Source of the DNA: Marinococcus sp. PL1-022
Lineage (GTDB): Bacteria > Bacillota > Bacilli > Bacillales > Marinococcaceae
Assembly: GCF_033845285.1 (NCBI RefSeq)
Contig: NZ_JAWXCX010000001.1
Span: forward strand, 1,441,495-1,505,494
DNA: 64,000 nt
Direction: 5' to 3'
The number at the start of each line of letters is the position of its first letter. The first letter of the stretch is position 1. The notes under the pieces are model-generated. The model was not told where the DNA came from and made no database searches. It worked only from the letters and a program-made list of their open reading frames with translations. The translations under genes and the position numbers were made by a program. Of the stretch, positions 47,997-56,209 are shown one piece after another.

Positions 47997-48641
47997 TTGG
48001 CACACACATTGGGGCATCAGCTGATTACGTACGGGGAGGATCATCTCGGCACGCCGTATGAATTCGGCGGCGACGGTACGGACACCTTTGACTGCAGCGG
48101 CTTTGTCCGCTATGTGCTCGAGTACGTGACCGGCGAGATTATCCCGCGGACCGCAGCGAGCCAGTCGGAGACGGGTACGCCCATTGCGGAGGAAGATCTG
48201 CGGACCGGCGATCTGCTGTTCTGGAAGGACACCCGCTCGGAGGATCTGAACCATAACGAAGTGACCCATGTCGGCTTTTACGTGGACGGCCAGACGTTTT
48301 TAGGCGCGCAGGGCTCCACCGGGGTGGCATTCGCCGATTCGACGCGCGACTACTGGCAGGCCCGCTACGTCGGGGCACGGCGCGTCGTTGACAGCACAGC
48401 GGGCCCGCTCACCAACGTCGGCGGAAAGGGAGACCTGCTCCGGGTTGTCGCGAGCCAGGTGAATTACCGCAGCGAACCGTCCTGGGACAGCGGAGCCGTA
48501 GCGGGGAAAGTCACTGAGGGAGAGGTGTTTACGATCGAGCGCCGCGTGCCGATGGAGGAACGCTCGGATCTGTTTGAACTCATCTCGGGCACGTATATTA
48601 CGACGCATGAAAACTATGTGGAGGTGCTGCCTCAGGATTAA
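47997..48641 (+). CDS. NlpC/P60 peptidase with SH3-like tail, no signal peptide
   Basis: 214 residues. The NlpC/P60 domain (about residues 5-125) has the catalytic Cys in TFDCSGFVRYVL, His in THVGFYVDG and a GDLLFW motif. These enzymes cut gamma-D-Glu-diamino acid bonds in peptidoglycan peptides. A bacterial SH3-like segment follows (about 140-210; VASQVNYRSEPSWDS). The start is TTG at 47997 after GGAAAGGATG. A stop codon lies two codons upstream in frame, so no signal peptide can be recovered. It may be cytoplasmic, released by lysis, or have lost its export signal. Confidence 0.85.
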   Translation: MAHTLGHQLITYGEDHLGTPYEFGGDGTDTFDCSGFVRYVLEYVTGEIIPRTAASQSETGTPIAEEDLRTGDLLFWKDTRSEDLNHNEVTHVGFYVDGQTFLGAQGSTGVAFADSTRDYWQARYVGARRVVDSTAGPLTNVGGKGDLLRVVASQVNYRSEPSWDSGAVAGKVTEGEVFTIERRVPMEERSDLFELISGTYITTHENYVEVLPQD

Positions 48642-48661
48642 ATTGAGACGGCAGCAGCAAT

Positions 48662-48703
48662 AAAAAGCAGGCCCGGCGTACGCTGCCGGGGCCTGCTTTT
48701 TTT
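48662..48703. terminator. Bidirectional terminator
   Basis: GCAGGCCCCGGC-type stem, with A-rich left and T-rich right flanks, between convergent genes. Confidence 0.9.
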
Positions 48704-48710
48704 ATCCTAT

Positions 48711-49676
48711 TTACGTTTCACAGCCGACACCGTCGCCGTCACGATCCAGGTGACCGCCGTAGCCCGGGTCCCCTTCGCGGACCGGATCAGCTCCGGCTTC
48801 ACGGGCAGCGTCGCAGTTTTCATAATACACGTCGTCAGAGGAGCCTTCGCTGCCGGAGGAGTCAGTGTCTTCCGAAGAACCGGAATCCCCGGAGGATTCC
48901 TCCGGTTCCTCATCCTGCTCCACGTAGCCGTCGTCGGTCACATAATCCTCGCGCGACCAGATGCCGATGCCGGCCGACCGGGCTTCTTCCTCCGCGGCTT
49001 CAAATTCGTCGAGGTACTCCGTGTTCGGCGGATAGACAGCGACCCGGGCGAGCCCTTCCTCAATCAGCTGCTGATTGAAGTTTTCCCCGTCTACGAACAC
49101 GTAGGCAAGCAGCCGTCCGTAGTAGTCGCGTTCCTCGACGCCGAGCTCGAGCCGCACGTCTTCACCGGCCAGCTCGCTTGTCGTAAAATCGGTCGCCTCC
49201 GGGCCGAACGGCTGCACGCCCATCTGCGGGTGCTTAGTCTCCGGAGTGTCGACAAGAATGAGACGGATGCGCTCCTCGCCGCCCTTGTAGTCTACATCAA
49301 TGGTATCGCCGTCGACGACGTTGGTGACGGTCGCGTTGGTGTCGTCAGCGGCTGTATCTTCATTCGTACTGCCGCTGTCGGAGGATGTATTTTCAGTGGA
49401 GGCTTCTTCAGCTTCACTGGCATTTTCCTCATTTGAAGTGTCCTCCTGCTTGTCTTCCTCCGTTGTTTCATCGCTGTCACTGCCGGAAGCTTCCCCGTTT
49501 TCAACATCTTCGTTATGTTCTTCTGTCTGCTCCTCCGAGTCCGTAGAGCTTTCCTCTTGTGATGCCTGGTCGCTCGTCTGCTCCTCCGCAGCGTCGCCGC
49601 CGGGTTCTTCACTGCATGCAGTAAGAAGGAGCGTGAGTGCCAGGGCGGAGCACAAAAGCCTGACTGGTTTTTTCAA
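48711..49676 (-). CDS. Thermonuclease-like (SNase) lipoprotein with excalibur domain
   Basis: 321 residues. The signal peptide ends in lipobox LTAC. An acidic Ser/Glu/Thr linker covers about residues 25-115. The SNase domain (about 118-255) has VVDGDTIDV, the catalytic RLILVDTPE and ERDYYGRLLAYVF arginines and glutamate, and GLARVAVYPPN. An acidic spacer and a C-terminal excalibur domain (NCDAAREAG ... DRDGDGVGCE) follow. It should degrade nucleic acid outside the membrane in a calcium-dependent way. The start is TTG at 49676 with GGGGTG upstream. The excalibur end nearly matches the one at 40451. Confidence 0.9.
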   Translation of the reverse strand: MKKPVRLLCSALALTLLLTACSEEPGGDAAEEQTSDQASQEESSTDSEEQTEEHNEDVENGEASGSDSDETTEEDKQEDTSNEENASEAEEASTENTSSDSGSTNEDTAADDTNATVTNVVDGDTIDVDYKGGEERIRLILVDTPETKHPQMGVQPFGPEATDFTTSELAGEDVRLELGVEERDYYGRLLAYVFVDGENFNQQLIEEGLARVAVYPPNTEYLDEFEAAEEEARSAGIGIWSREDYVTDDGYVEQDEEPEESSGDSGSSEDTDSSGSEGSSDDVYYENCDAAREAGADPVREGDPGYGGHLDRDGDGVGCET

Positions 49677-49902
49677 TAGAATCACCCCGCTGCATAATTG
49701 GTTGCGTATAGATAGGAAATAGATGGACATCATCTGTGAAAAAAGTAGCGGTTATTAGCGTTATTCATAGTGTACAAGAAAGCATGGGAAAAGAAAATAA
49801 CCAAAACTACAGGGTTTTTCGCCGACAGCAATCAACAGAATATAACTACAATAAAAGGTACACAGTTGAAAAGAGGTAACACCTATTCATGGTAACGGCA
49901 GT

Positions 49903-49938
49903 AAAAAAAGCCCGCTGCGCCTTTGCAGCGAAGCGGGC
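49903..49938 (-). terminator. Terminator of usp gene at 49950
   Basis: GCCCGCT/AGCGGGC stem with seven T on the minus strand. Confidence 0.9.
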
Positions 49939-49949
49939 CGAAAGCAATG

Positions 49950-50843
49950 CTATTTCGGCAGATAGTCGTTTCGGATAATCAGCACATCGCAGGAGGCACG
50001 GCGGACGATGCCCTCCGAGACGCTGCCGAGAAACAGGCGCTCGGCGCGTCCCATCCCGGAGGAGCCGGCAACAATCAGATCCGCGTCAAATTTGTTGGCT
50101 GCCTCGGTCGGAATCACTACCTTCGGCGCTCCGTATTCGACGGAAAAATCAATGGCGGCAATGTCTGCCCCGGCGCTCAGCGTGCGGTATTCCTCGAGCA
50201 GCTCCCTGCCGCGGTCCCGGTACATCTGAATAATTTCCTCGGTATGGTATTCGGCCGAGGAAATAAACGGCGTATTCAGCACGTACACGACCTGCACCCG
50301 GCTTTTCTCCCGTTTGGCAATGTCGAGCCCGGCATATAAAGCGCTCGTGGACACCTCGGAGCCGTCGACAGCGATCAGCACAGAGCGGTACGGCGCTGGC
50401 GGCTCTTCGTTTTTGACAATCCAGACGTCGCAGGAGGCATGGCGGACGATGCTTGCAGCCACGCTTCCAAAAATCCTTTTTTCAAACGTGCCGGCCCCGG
50501 AGCCGCCGGAGAGAATCAGGTCGGCTCCGAACTCATGGGCAATTTCGCCGGGAATTATCGCTTTGGGAGGGCCTTCCTTTAAAAACGTCAGCACCTGTTT
50601 TACGCCCTGGTCCTCGGCGCTTTGTTTGGCCCGGTTTAAAATGTCGGTGCCGATACGCTCCGATGCGCTTAACAGATCCGGCGACTCCCGGCGGAGCTCG
50701 CGGATGTTGTGATAGTCGATAATGTAGCAGAACGCGAGTGCGCTTTTGTAGGTGAGGGCGGTTTCGATGCCTTTTTGAAGAGCGTATTCCGCTTCATCCG
50801 ACCCGTCGAGAGCGACGAGAATACGTTCATAGTGCAGCGTCAT
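49950..50843 (-). CDS. Tandem universal stress protein, Fnr-controlled
   Basis: 297 residues, two USP domains (ILVALDGSDEA / VLIAVDGSEVS) each ending in the G-2x-G-9x-G(S/T) nucleotide motif (GGSGAGTFEKRIFGSVA and GSSGMGRAERLFLGSVS). It is a close relative of 22545-23450. A perfect Fnr-type box lies 65-80 bp upstream, about -41.5 from a TAAACT -10 at 50881-50886. It is therefore probably induced when oxygen runs out, like Usp proteins in other anaerobically induced regulons. Confidence 0.92.
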   Translation of the reverse strand: MTLHYERILVALDGSDEAEYALQKGIETALTYKSALAFCYIIDYHNIRELRRESPDLLSASERIGTDILNRAKQSAEDQGVKQVLTFLKEGPPKAIIPGEIAHEFGADLILSGGSGAGTFEKRIFGSVAASIVRHASCDVWIVKNEEPPAPYRSVLIAVDGSEVSTSALYAGLDIAKREKSRVQVVYVLNTPFISSAEYHTEEIIQMYRDRGRELLEEYRTLSAGADIAAIDFSVEYGAPKVVIPTEAANKFDADLIVAGSSGMGRAERLFLGSVSEGIVRRASCDVLIIRNDYLPK

Positions 50844-50907
50844 TGCAATCAGTCCCTTCTGGCTTTTTGATGGTACCTATAGTTTAGCTCATTTTTTCCT
50901 TCCGGCG

Positions 50908-50923
50908 TGTGAGGAACCTCACA
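50908..50923. promoter_or_regulatory. Perfect Fnr/Crp-type box between divergent promoters
   Basis: TGTGAGGAACCTCACA is a perfect TGTGA-N6-TCACA site. Its centre is 41.5 bp from the predicted start (50957) given by TATAAT at 50945-50950 on the plus strand. It is also 41.5 bp from the start (50874) given by TAAACT at 50886-50881 on the minus strand. This is class II activation geometry in both directions. The Fnr gene at 53602 is the obvious regulator. Confidence 0.88.
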
Positions 50924-51027
50924 TCCAACCGGGACTTTTCTATTTATAATGGCCTCACAAGCAGCTATAAACAAAAGCTGGTGCAGCCTGCATCGGCTTT
51001 GAAAATAAAGCACAAAGGAGCTTCGGT

Positions 51028-51474
51028 ATGAAGGATGGATTAAAGCAGATTGTCTGGAAGGAAATGTGGAATGAATGCAGGGACGTGCCGCGTACGCTGC
51101 CGGAGTTAAACGACCGGGCGGACGGCAATCCGGAAGTCGCCTGCCTGCTTCCCTTTTACGTGTATTACTTTCATACGCAGGAATGGCAGGAATATTCGCT
51201 CATGACAGAGCGTGCGCTCCCCGGGACGCTGAACCACGCCGCCTTTATCGCGCTTGACACGCCGTCGCTGCAGGCCTCGGCGCAGATGAAGCGGTACTTT
51301 TACGGGCTGTCGTTTATCAGCAGGCTCCCGGAGGACGGGGCAACGGCGTTCAGCCTGGAGGAGTGGACCCTGCACGTGTTCCGGAAATACTATTACTTAA
51401 CGACAAAGGCAGCCCTGCCGGCCGGGGATGCGAAGCAGAGACGGACGAACACGTGGACCTTCCGGGTGATGTAG
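51028..51474 (+). CDS. Hypothetical protein, first gene of Fnr-controlled operon
   Basis: 148 residues, soluble and helix-rich, aromatic (LLPFYVYYFHTQEWQEY, FRKYYYL). AAAGGAGC lies before the ATG. Downstream are the genes at 51540 and 51909 on the same strand with gaps of 65 and 45 bp, so they probably share the Fnr-dependent promoter. No family recognised. Confidence 0.7.
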   Translation: MKDGLKQIVWKEMWNECRDVPRTLPELNDRADGNPEVACLLPFYVYYFHTQEWQEYSLMTERALPGTLNHAAFIALDTPSLQASAQMKRYFYGLSFISRLPEDGATAFSLEEWTLHVFRKYYYLTTKAALPAGDAKQRRTNTWTFRVM

Positions 51475-51539
51475 GCACTGCCGGAGCAGAGGAGCACATT
51501 TGCGAAGCGCACAAGTAATAAAGGGGGGACTGCTCGACC

Positions 51540-51863
51540 ATGCAGAAGCACCACTGGGAATATGCCGGAGAGAGGGCGGAAGAGGCAGGAGAAGAGGAGT
51601 ATATACGGTTTGTATACATTTTTGACGAGCCGCACCGGCGAGAGGAAGTGCTTTACATCGGCACGAGGGAGCACGTTCGAAAATGGGCCCGGGTGGACCA
51701 TTTAAATATCGAGCTGGAGCTTGCAGACGCTGTTACGGTGGGAGAGCGGACGTTTAAAATTGTCGGAATTGAACGGGTTCCGCCGTTTGAGACGGTATAC
51801 CGGACGCACCGGGGCGGCATGGTGACGTATTATTTTTCGGAAGCAGATCTGCCGCTGTCCTGA
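51540..51863 (+). CDS. Hypothetical protein, paralogue of gene at 23778
   Basis: 107 residues. Shares YIRFVYI, LYIGTREH, IELELAD, FKIVGIERVPPF and TYYFSEADLPLS with the protein at 23778-24101. It lies between a hypothetical gene and a usp gene in the Fnr-controlled operon; its paralogue also lies beside a usp gene. Function unknown. The ribosome site is AAGGGGGG. Confidence 0.72.
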   Translation: MQKHHWEYAGERAEEAGEEEYIRFVYIFDEPHRREEVLYIGTREHVRKWARVDHLNIELELADAVTVGERTFKIVGIERVPPFETVYRTHRGGMVTYYFSEADLPLS

Positions 51864-51908
51864 AGGCAGAAAACACAACAAAAAATTAACGTACAGAGGA
51901 GATGCGAT

Positions 51909-52793
51909 ATGTATAAAACCATTCTTGCTGCAGTGGACCGGTCCGAGGAAGCAAAGCGGGCAGCCCGGACGGCTGTATTGCTTGCCGGCCGTTTTGAGGC
52001 ATCGCTTGTGTTTGCCCATGTAGTCAATGAACGGGATTTCAGCGCGTTTCAGTATTACGTTCCGTCCGCCTGGGAGGAAACGAAGAAAACGAACGAAGCA
52101 ATGCTGCAGCAGTTTACCGCCGAAGCCGAAAGCGTGGGTGTGACGAAGGTGGAGACGGTGCTTCGCTCCGGCGCTCCCAAGTCGACGGTGCCAAGAGAGC
52201 TCGCCCCTGAATTCGGTGCTGATCTGATCGTAACCGGGGCCTCCGGCATGGGCACGGTGGAAAAGCTGGTGATGGGAAGTGTGTCGAGCGGCATTCTCCG
52301 CAAAGCCAGGGAGGACGTGCTCATCGTCCGGAAGGAAAGCGCGGGCGGATATAAAAGGGTTCTGATAGCCGTGGACGGATCCGAGGAAGCGGGCCTGGCG
52401 TTTGAAAAGGGCATCCAGCTCTCGCTGCAGACAGGGGCGGACCTGTTTATCGTGCACGTGTTTAACTCGCACCTGCTGTATTCCACGTCCCTGAACGCCT
52501 ATATTCTGAAGACCATCGAGGACGATGACCGGAAAATGCTGGAGGATTATAAAGCCGAAGCGGAGCGTCTCGGTGTTACAAATGTAACGACGTCGCTTCT
52601 CTACGGGGCGGCCAAGCTGATTATTCCACAGGAATATGCCATCCAGCATGAAATTGACCTGATCGTAAGCGGCGCGTCCGGCATGAACAGGACGGAGCGG
52701 CTGCTGCTTGGAAGCGTGGCTGAAGGAATCGCACACCGGGCGATCTGTGACGTGCTGGTGGTGCGCCAGCCGCTCGAGCATAGAGAGCAGTAG
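51909..52793 (+). CDS. Tandem universal stress protein
   Basis: 294 residues with two USP domains (ILAAVDRSEEA / VLIAVDGSEEA). Nucleotide motifs are GASGMGTVEKLVMGSVSSG and GASGMNRTERLLLGSVAEG. The first domain starts VDRS rather than VDGS. It is the last gene of the operon starting at 51028, with AGAGGAG before its ATG, and convergent with the regulator at 52796, leaving only two bases between the stops. Confidence 0.92.
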   Translation: MYKTILAAVDRSEEAKRAARTAVLLAGRFEASLVFAHVVNERDFSAFQYYVPSAWEETKKTNEAMLQQFTAEAESVGVTKVETVLRSGAPKSTVPRELAPEFGADLIVTGASGMGTVEKLVMGSVSSGILRKAREDVLIVRKESAGGYKRVLIAVDGSEEAGLAFEKGIQLSLQTGADLFIVHVFNSHLLYSTSLNAYILKTIEDDDRKMLEDYKAEAERLGVTNVTTSLLYGAAKLIIPQEYAIQHEIDLIVSGASGMNRTERLLLGSVAEGIAHRAICDVLVVRQPLEHREQ

Positions 52794-52795
52794 GG

Positions 52796-53419
52796 CTATT
52801 TGCTGGAATGAATCAGCCCGGTTTGATAGGCGTACTCCACGAGCTCCCTCCGGGTTTTCATCGCGAGCTTTTCCATGAGATTGGTGCGGTGGGCCTCCAC
52901 GGTTTTGACGCTGATCACGAGCGTATCGGCAATTTCTTTATTGGCGTAGCCAAGGGTGATATAGTAAAGCACCTCCCACTCCCGCGGAGACAGCCGCCTC
53001 GGAGGTCGGGTGGCAGGAGGCATGCCCCGGGCCTCAATCAAGGCGCGAAAGGAAGCAGAGGCGTAACGGGTACGCCGGGCGGCAGCCCGGATAGCTTCGT
53101 ATAACTCGTCCAGGGAATCGGTGTGCAGCAGGCAGCCGGTGGACGCTCGTTCGTATAGCTGCTGCAGAAAAGCGGGCGTTTCCTCCCCGGAGACTAAAAA
53201 TACAGCTGGGAGCAGGGGACGGTTTGCGATCGCCGAAACCGGGGACAGCGTGCCGGCATCAACGACACAGACAACCCTCGGGTCCCCGGCCGGGAAAGCC
53301 TCTGCCGACGGCCAGTCAGCTGTTTCTTTGACGACGGTACAGTCCGGAGCTTCGTCGAGCAGTGCTCGCAGCGCTTTGCGGTAAATCGGACGTCTGCTTA
53401 TTAAAACGATCGAAGTCAT
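52796..53419 (-). CDS. NarL/LuxR-type regulator with atypical receiver domain
   Basis: 207 residues. A response-regulator-like N-domain (about 1-120) is followed by a LuxR HTH (about 140-200; LSPREWEVLYYITLGYANKEIADTLVISVKTVEAHRTNLMEK split across helices). The receiver keeps a candidate phospho-Asp (VVDAG) but the acidic pair that binds Mg (DD) is SR (LISRRP), and the usual Lys is His (LLHTD). Phosphorylation is therefore doubtful, and no kinase gene is adjacent. It may sense something else or act constitutively on the stress cluster. Divergent from fnr. Confidence 0.85.
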   Translation of the reverse strand: MTSIVLISRRPIYRKALRALLDEAPDCTVVKETADWPSAEAFPAGDPRVVCVVDAGTLSPVSAIANRPLLPAVFLVSGEETPAFLQQLYERASTGCLLHTDSLDELYEAIRAAARRTRYASASFRALIEARGMPPATRPPRRLSPREWEVLYYITLGYANKEIADTLVISVKTVEAHRTNLMEKLAMKTRRELVEYAYQTGLIHSSK

Positions 53420-53601
53420 ACTGTCACCTTCTTAGGCATGGTTAGGCATTCATACAATCAGGCGCTCCGGGAGCTCCTGCCCAGAGGATTAACCATGAAG
53501 TGTTAAAAAAGCAGGAAAAAATAATTAAGGGTTTTCCCTTATATTTTTTAAAAATACCCTTTGATAGTATCATGGTAATACTATCGAAGGAGATGGAAAT
53601 A

Positions 53602-54342
53602 ATGAGCAGGCCCCTTCAGAGTCTTCCAGTGCACGAGAAGCCGGGCGGATCCTTTGCGAGTATGCTCTCACCTGAAGAATTTGACCGTTTCCAGGCGCGC
53701 ACGCAGCCGGCGCATAAACGGGCCGGCACGTACCTGTATTTAGAAGGAGACCCTTCTGATTATTTCTATTTTCTCTACAACGGAACCGTGAAAATCCAAA
53801 AAAGCACGAGCGACGGCAAGGAGCTGACGATCACGCTGCTTGGAAGCGGAGATCTGGCCGGTGAATACGGCGATCTGAATGCGGTGCGCCACGATTTTTC
53901 CGCGAAAGTCGCCACCGACAGCCTGGTCGGCGTGATCAAAAAAACACAAATCGAAGCGCTGATCACAGAATCCGGCACCTTTTCCCTGAAAATGATGCAG
54001 TGGATGGGCAGCAATACGTTAAAGGAACAGTCGAAATTCCGGGATCTGCTGCTGTACGGGAAAAACGGAGCCCTCGCATCCACGCTGATCCGGCTCAGCA
54101 CCACGTACGGCGCCGGCACGGAAAATGGAACCGTGCTTCAGCTGAAGCTCACGAATGCCGAGCTTGGGGAATACATTGGCTTATCAAGAGAGGGCGTGAA
54201 CCGCTGCCTGAATGAATGGAAAAAGGCCGGCGTGCTCTCCTATGAGAACGGACGTATCGTCATTCACGATATGCTTTACCTGCGCAGGCTGTGCAACTGC
54301 CCGCTGCACAATCTCTGCTCGAGCGAAATCTGCCGTCTGTAG
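53602..54342 (+). CDS. fnr: Fnr, Crp-family oxygen sensor of Gram-positive type
   Basis: 246 residues. The cyclic-nucleotide-binding-like domain (about 35-150; YLYLEGDPSDYFYFLYNGTVKI) is followed by a dimer helix and a Crp HTH (about 190-225; TNAELGEYIGLSREGVNRCLNEWK). The C-terminal tail CNCPLHNLCSSEIC has four cysteines, as in Bacillus Fnr, whose 4Fe-4S cluster is bound by C-terminal Cys plus an Asp. In anaerobiosis it binds TGTGA-N6-TCACA sites; such a site is at 50908. The ATG at 53602 has AAGGAG at correct spacing. Confidence 0.87.
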   Translation: MSRPLQSLPVHEKPGGSFASMLSPEEFDRFQARTQPAHKRAGTYLYLEGDPSDYFYFLYNGTVKIQKSTSDGKELTITLLGSGDLAGEYGDLNAVRHDFSAKVATDSLVGVIKKTQIEALITESGTFSLKMMQWMGSNTLKEQSKFRDLLLYGKNGALASTLIRLSTTYGAGTENGTVLQLKLTNAELGEYIGLSREGVNRCLNEWKKAGVLSYENGRIVIHDMLYLRRLCNCPLHNLCSSEICRL

Positions 54343-54353
54343 TGATGTAAATT

Positions 54354-54387
54354 TCCCCGGAAGCCTCCTTCAGGCCCCGGGATTTTT
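54354..54387. terminator. Terminator between fnr and convergent usp gene
   Basis: CCCGG/CCGGG outer and GCCT/AGGC inner stem, then ATTTTTC; weak T tail on the other strand. Confidence 0.75.
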
Positions 54388-54400
54388 CATATTTACCAGA

Positions 54401-54835
54401 CTATAGCCGTACGACCATCACACTGCAGTGGGCATTTTTTGTAATGTGCTCGGAGACGCTGCCAAGAAACATCTTCTCGACGGCGTTTAAACCAGTCGCT
54501 CCTGTGACAATTAGATCGACATGATATTTTGGCACAAGATCGTGTGGAATAGCTGTTTTCGGCGAACCGTATTCAATATCAGCCACCACATCCGTGAGGC
54601 CAAACTCTTCTGCCTGCTTTTTGTATTTGTCGAGCAGCTGGCGTGCGTCATCCTCTACGTTACTGATAACGGTGGAGTCGTAATTGCTCATCGGCCGGTA
54701 GGCATTGCGGTTGATCACCTGAGTGATCACAAGCTGGGACCCCTGGGCCTTAGCAATCGGAAGAGTAGTTTCAAACGCATAATCTGCTTCCTCGGAACCA
54801 TCTACAGCAACCAAAATAACGTTCATCGTATGCAT
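54401..54835 (-). CDS. Single-domain universal stress protein
   Basis: 144 residues, one USP domain (VILVAVDGSEEADYAFE at the start, GATGLNAVEKMFLGSVSEH nucleotide motif near the end). The ATG at 54835 follows AGGAGG; an earlier ATG at 54850 overlaps it. A TATAAC -10 lies upstream, with a GGGAAATTTTCACCC element near -41 that only loosely resembles an Fnr site. Convergent with fnr. Confidence 0.9.
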   Translation of the reverse strand: MHTMNVILVAVDGSEEADYAFETTLPIAKAQGSQLVITQVINRNAYRPMSNYDSTVISNVEDDARQLLDKYKKQAEEFGLTDVVADIEYGSPKTAIPHDLVPKYHVDLIVTGATGLNAVEKMFLGSVSEHITKNAHCSVMVVRL

Positions 54836-55105
54836 AATCCGCCTCCTCATAAGTTGATGGGGTTAACTGTTTACTTCTAGGTTATAAGCGGAGTTTCCTG
54901 TTTTCGAGGGTGAAAATTTCCCTTTGGCTGCTTAAAGCAGAAGATGGCCGGGAATGAAATCCAACAGCGTATTATTGAAGAGGGCTTTTCATTTAATAAA
55001 TAATATGATTATGTTAACTGCTGGGCAGAAAAAGGATTACCCCGGCAGTAAAAGCGGGTAAAAGGGATTAACGGTGATGAAACGTATGATAAAGGAGGAA
55101 AGGCC

Positions 55106-55333
55106 GTGAATAAAAAGCAGAAAAAGCAGCTGGACAAACTGATTGTCGACTATCTGAAGGACCGGGGAAAATCCCATGAACTGAAGGTGGCAGACGAGCT
55201 GTCAGAGCGGTTTGAAGGAAAGCTGCATGCAGCCACAGTGCTTGTGAGAATCGACCGAATGAAAAAAAGCAACGAGCTGCGGCATGAGGCGAAAGCTGTC
55301 CATGACACGATCGTCTGGGCTAAAAAACTGTAG
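55106..55333 (+). CDS. Hypothetical small basic protein
   Basis: 75 residues, Lys/Glu-rich helical sequence (KKQKKQLDKLIVDYLKDRG ... VRIDRMKKSNELRHEA) that could be a small winged-helix-like fold. GTG start after AAAGGAGG. First of a run of short genes. No family recognised. Confidence 0.65.
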   Translation: MNKKQKKQLDKLIVDYLKDRGKSHELKVADELSERFEGKLHAATVLVRIDRMKKSNELRHEAKAVHDTIVWAKKL

Positions 55334-55455
55334 TTTCCTTTATAAAAAATGAGGATCCTGGTTTTTAATCCGCCCGGAACAGGGAAAGACGGGTATAGGA
55401 AGAACGGCAGGCTAACGCTTCTCTGCCGCACAGCACACGGAGGAGGACACCGGGA

Positions 55456-55734
55456 ATGGAAAAACTGGAATTTCAATTTATAACATGTGATAAACGGGGA
55501 GAAATCCCGATAGAAAGCGGTATATTGACGATTGAAGACGATAATACCTGGCAGGCGGAATTAATTAATTTCACCGGAGGCATGGAGCTGTTTTCGGATC
55601 AGGGCAACGAGTTCCGCATTAAGGACAACAGCCTGGCGGAGTATGAAGGAACAGGCAGGGCGTCGAAAGCAGGCGACGAAGAGTCGGAAGGAAATATTAT
55701 TATCAAAGGCCAGGGGAAAATTAGCAAGTACTAA
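55456..55734 (+). CDS. Hypothetical small beta-rich protein
   Basis: 92 residues, acidic, with ESGILTIEDDNTWQAELINF and a GNIIIKGQGKI ending. Loosely similar in plan to the proteins at 58107 and 58885 (a W-x-hydrophobic strand, then an acidic beta-rich half), but the similarity is weak. The ribosome site is GGAGGAGG. Terminator follows. Confidence 0.62.
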   Translation: MEKLEFQFITCDKRGEIPIESGILTIEDDNTWQAELINFTGGMELFSDQGNEFRIKDNSLAEYEGTGRASKAGDEESEGNIIIKGQGKISKY

Positions 55735-55737
55735 TAA

Positions 55738-55761
55738 AGCATCCCGCGTGGGGTGCTTTTT
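55738..55761 (+). terminator. Terminator after gene at 55456
   Basis: AGCATCCC/GGGGTGCT stem, GCGT loop, five T. Confidence 0.9.
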
Positions 55762-55864
55762 CAATGAGCATGCCGGCCAAAGCGGCCGGAAAGAGACAAT
55801 CTAAAGAAATGTGAAGACCCGGGATACTAACCAGCAGCATAAAACGTTTCTACAGGAGGTAAAC

Positions 55865-56194
55865 ATGTCATTTCGAGATTCCATAGGAAAAAATGTTAGA
55901 ATCGCTCTCGCGGATGTAGCCAAGGAGGATAAAGTACTGCAGTTGATTTTGGCGCCTAAGACAATGGAAAAGTTTATTATCGTCAAAATTGATTCCATCG
56001 ATGAGATGGGCATATGGATCGAACATGAAATCGAAGCCGAGCTTGATGAAGATGAAGACGGGGAAAAGCTGCTGCAGACGCAGCGCGAGAAAAAGTTCGT
56101 CCGGTCAAAATTCCTCATCAAGTGGCACTACATCGAAGGGGCCTACGCGCCGCTCGATGATGATGTGAATAGCAAAATGAAATTCCTGCGATAA
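55865..56194 (+). CDS. Hypothetical protein
   Basis: 109 residues, beta-rich first part (RIALADVAKEDKVLQLILAP, KFIIVKIDSIDEMGIWIEHE) with an acidic middle, possibly a small PilZ- or Sm-like barrel, ending KWHYIEGAYAPL. AGGAGG lies before the ATG at 55865. Fifteen bases separate it from the next gene, so they form an operon. No family assigned. Confidence 0.68.
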   Translation: MSFRDSIGKNVRIALADVAKEDKVLQLILAPKTMEKFIIVKIDSIDEMGIWIEHEIEAELDEDEDGEKLLQTQREKKFVRSKFLIKWHYIEGAYAPLDDDVNSKMKFLR

Positions 56195-56209
56195 AGGGAG
56201 GGGTCTTAC

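Noticed and set aside
54900-54925. GGGAAATTTTCACCC near -41 of the single-domain usp gene as a second Fnr box
   Set aside because: Position is suggestive, but only one half-site (TCAC) fits the consensus, so it is not claimed as a site.
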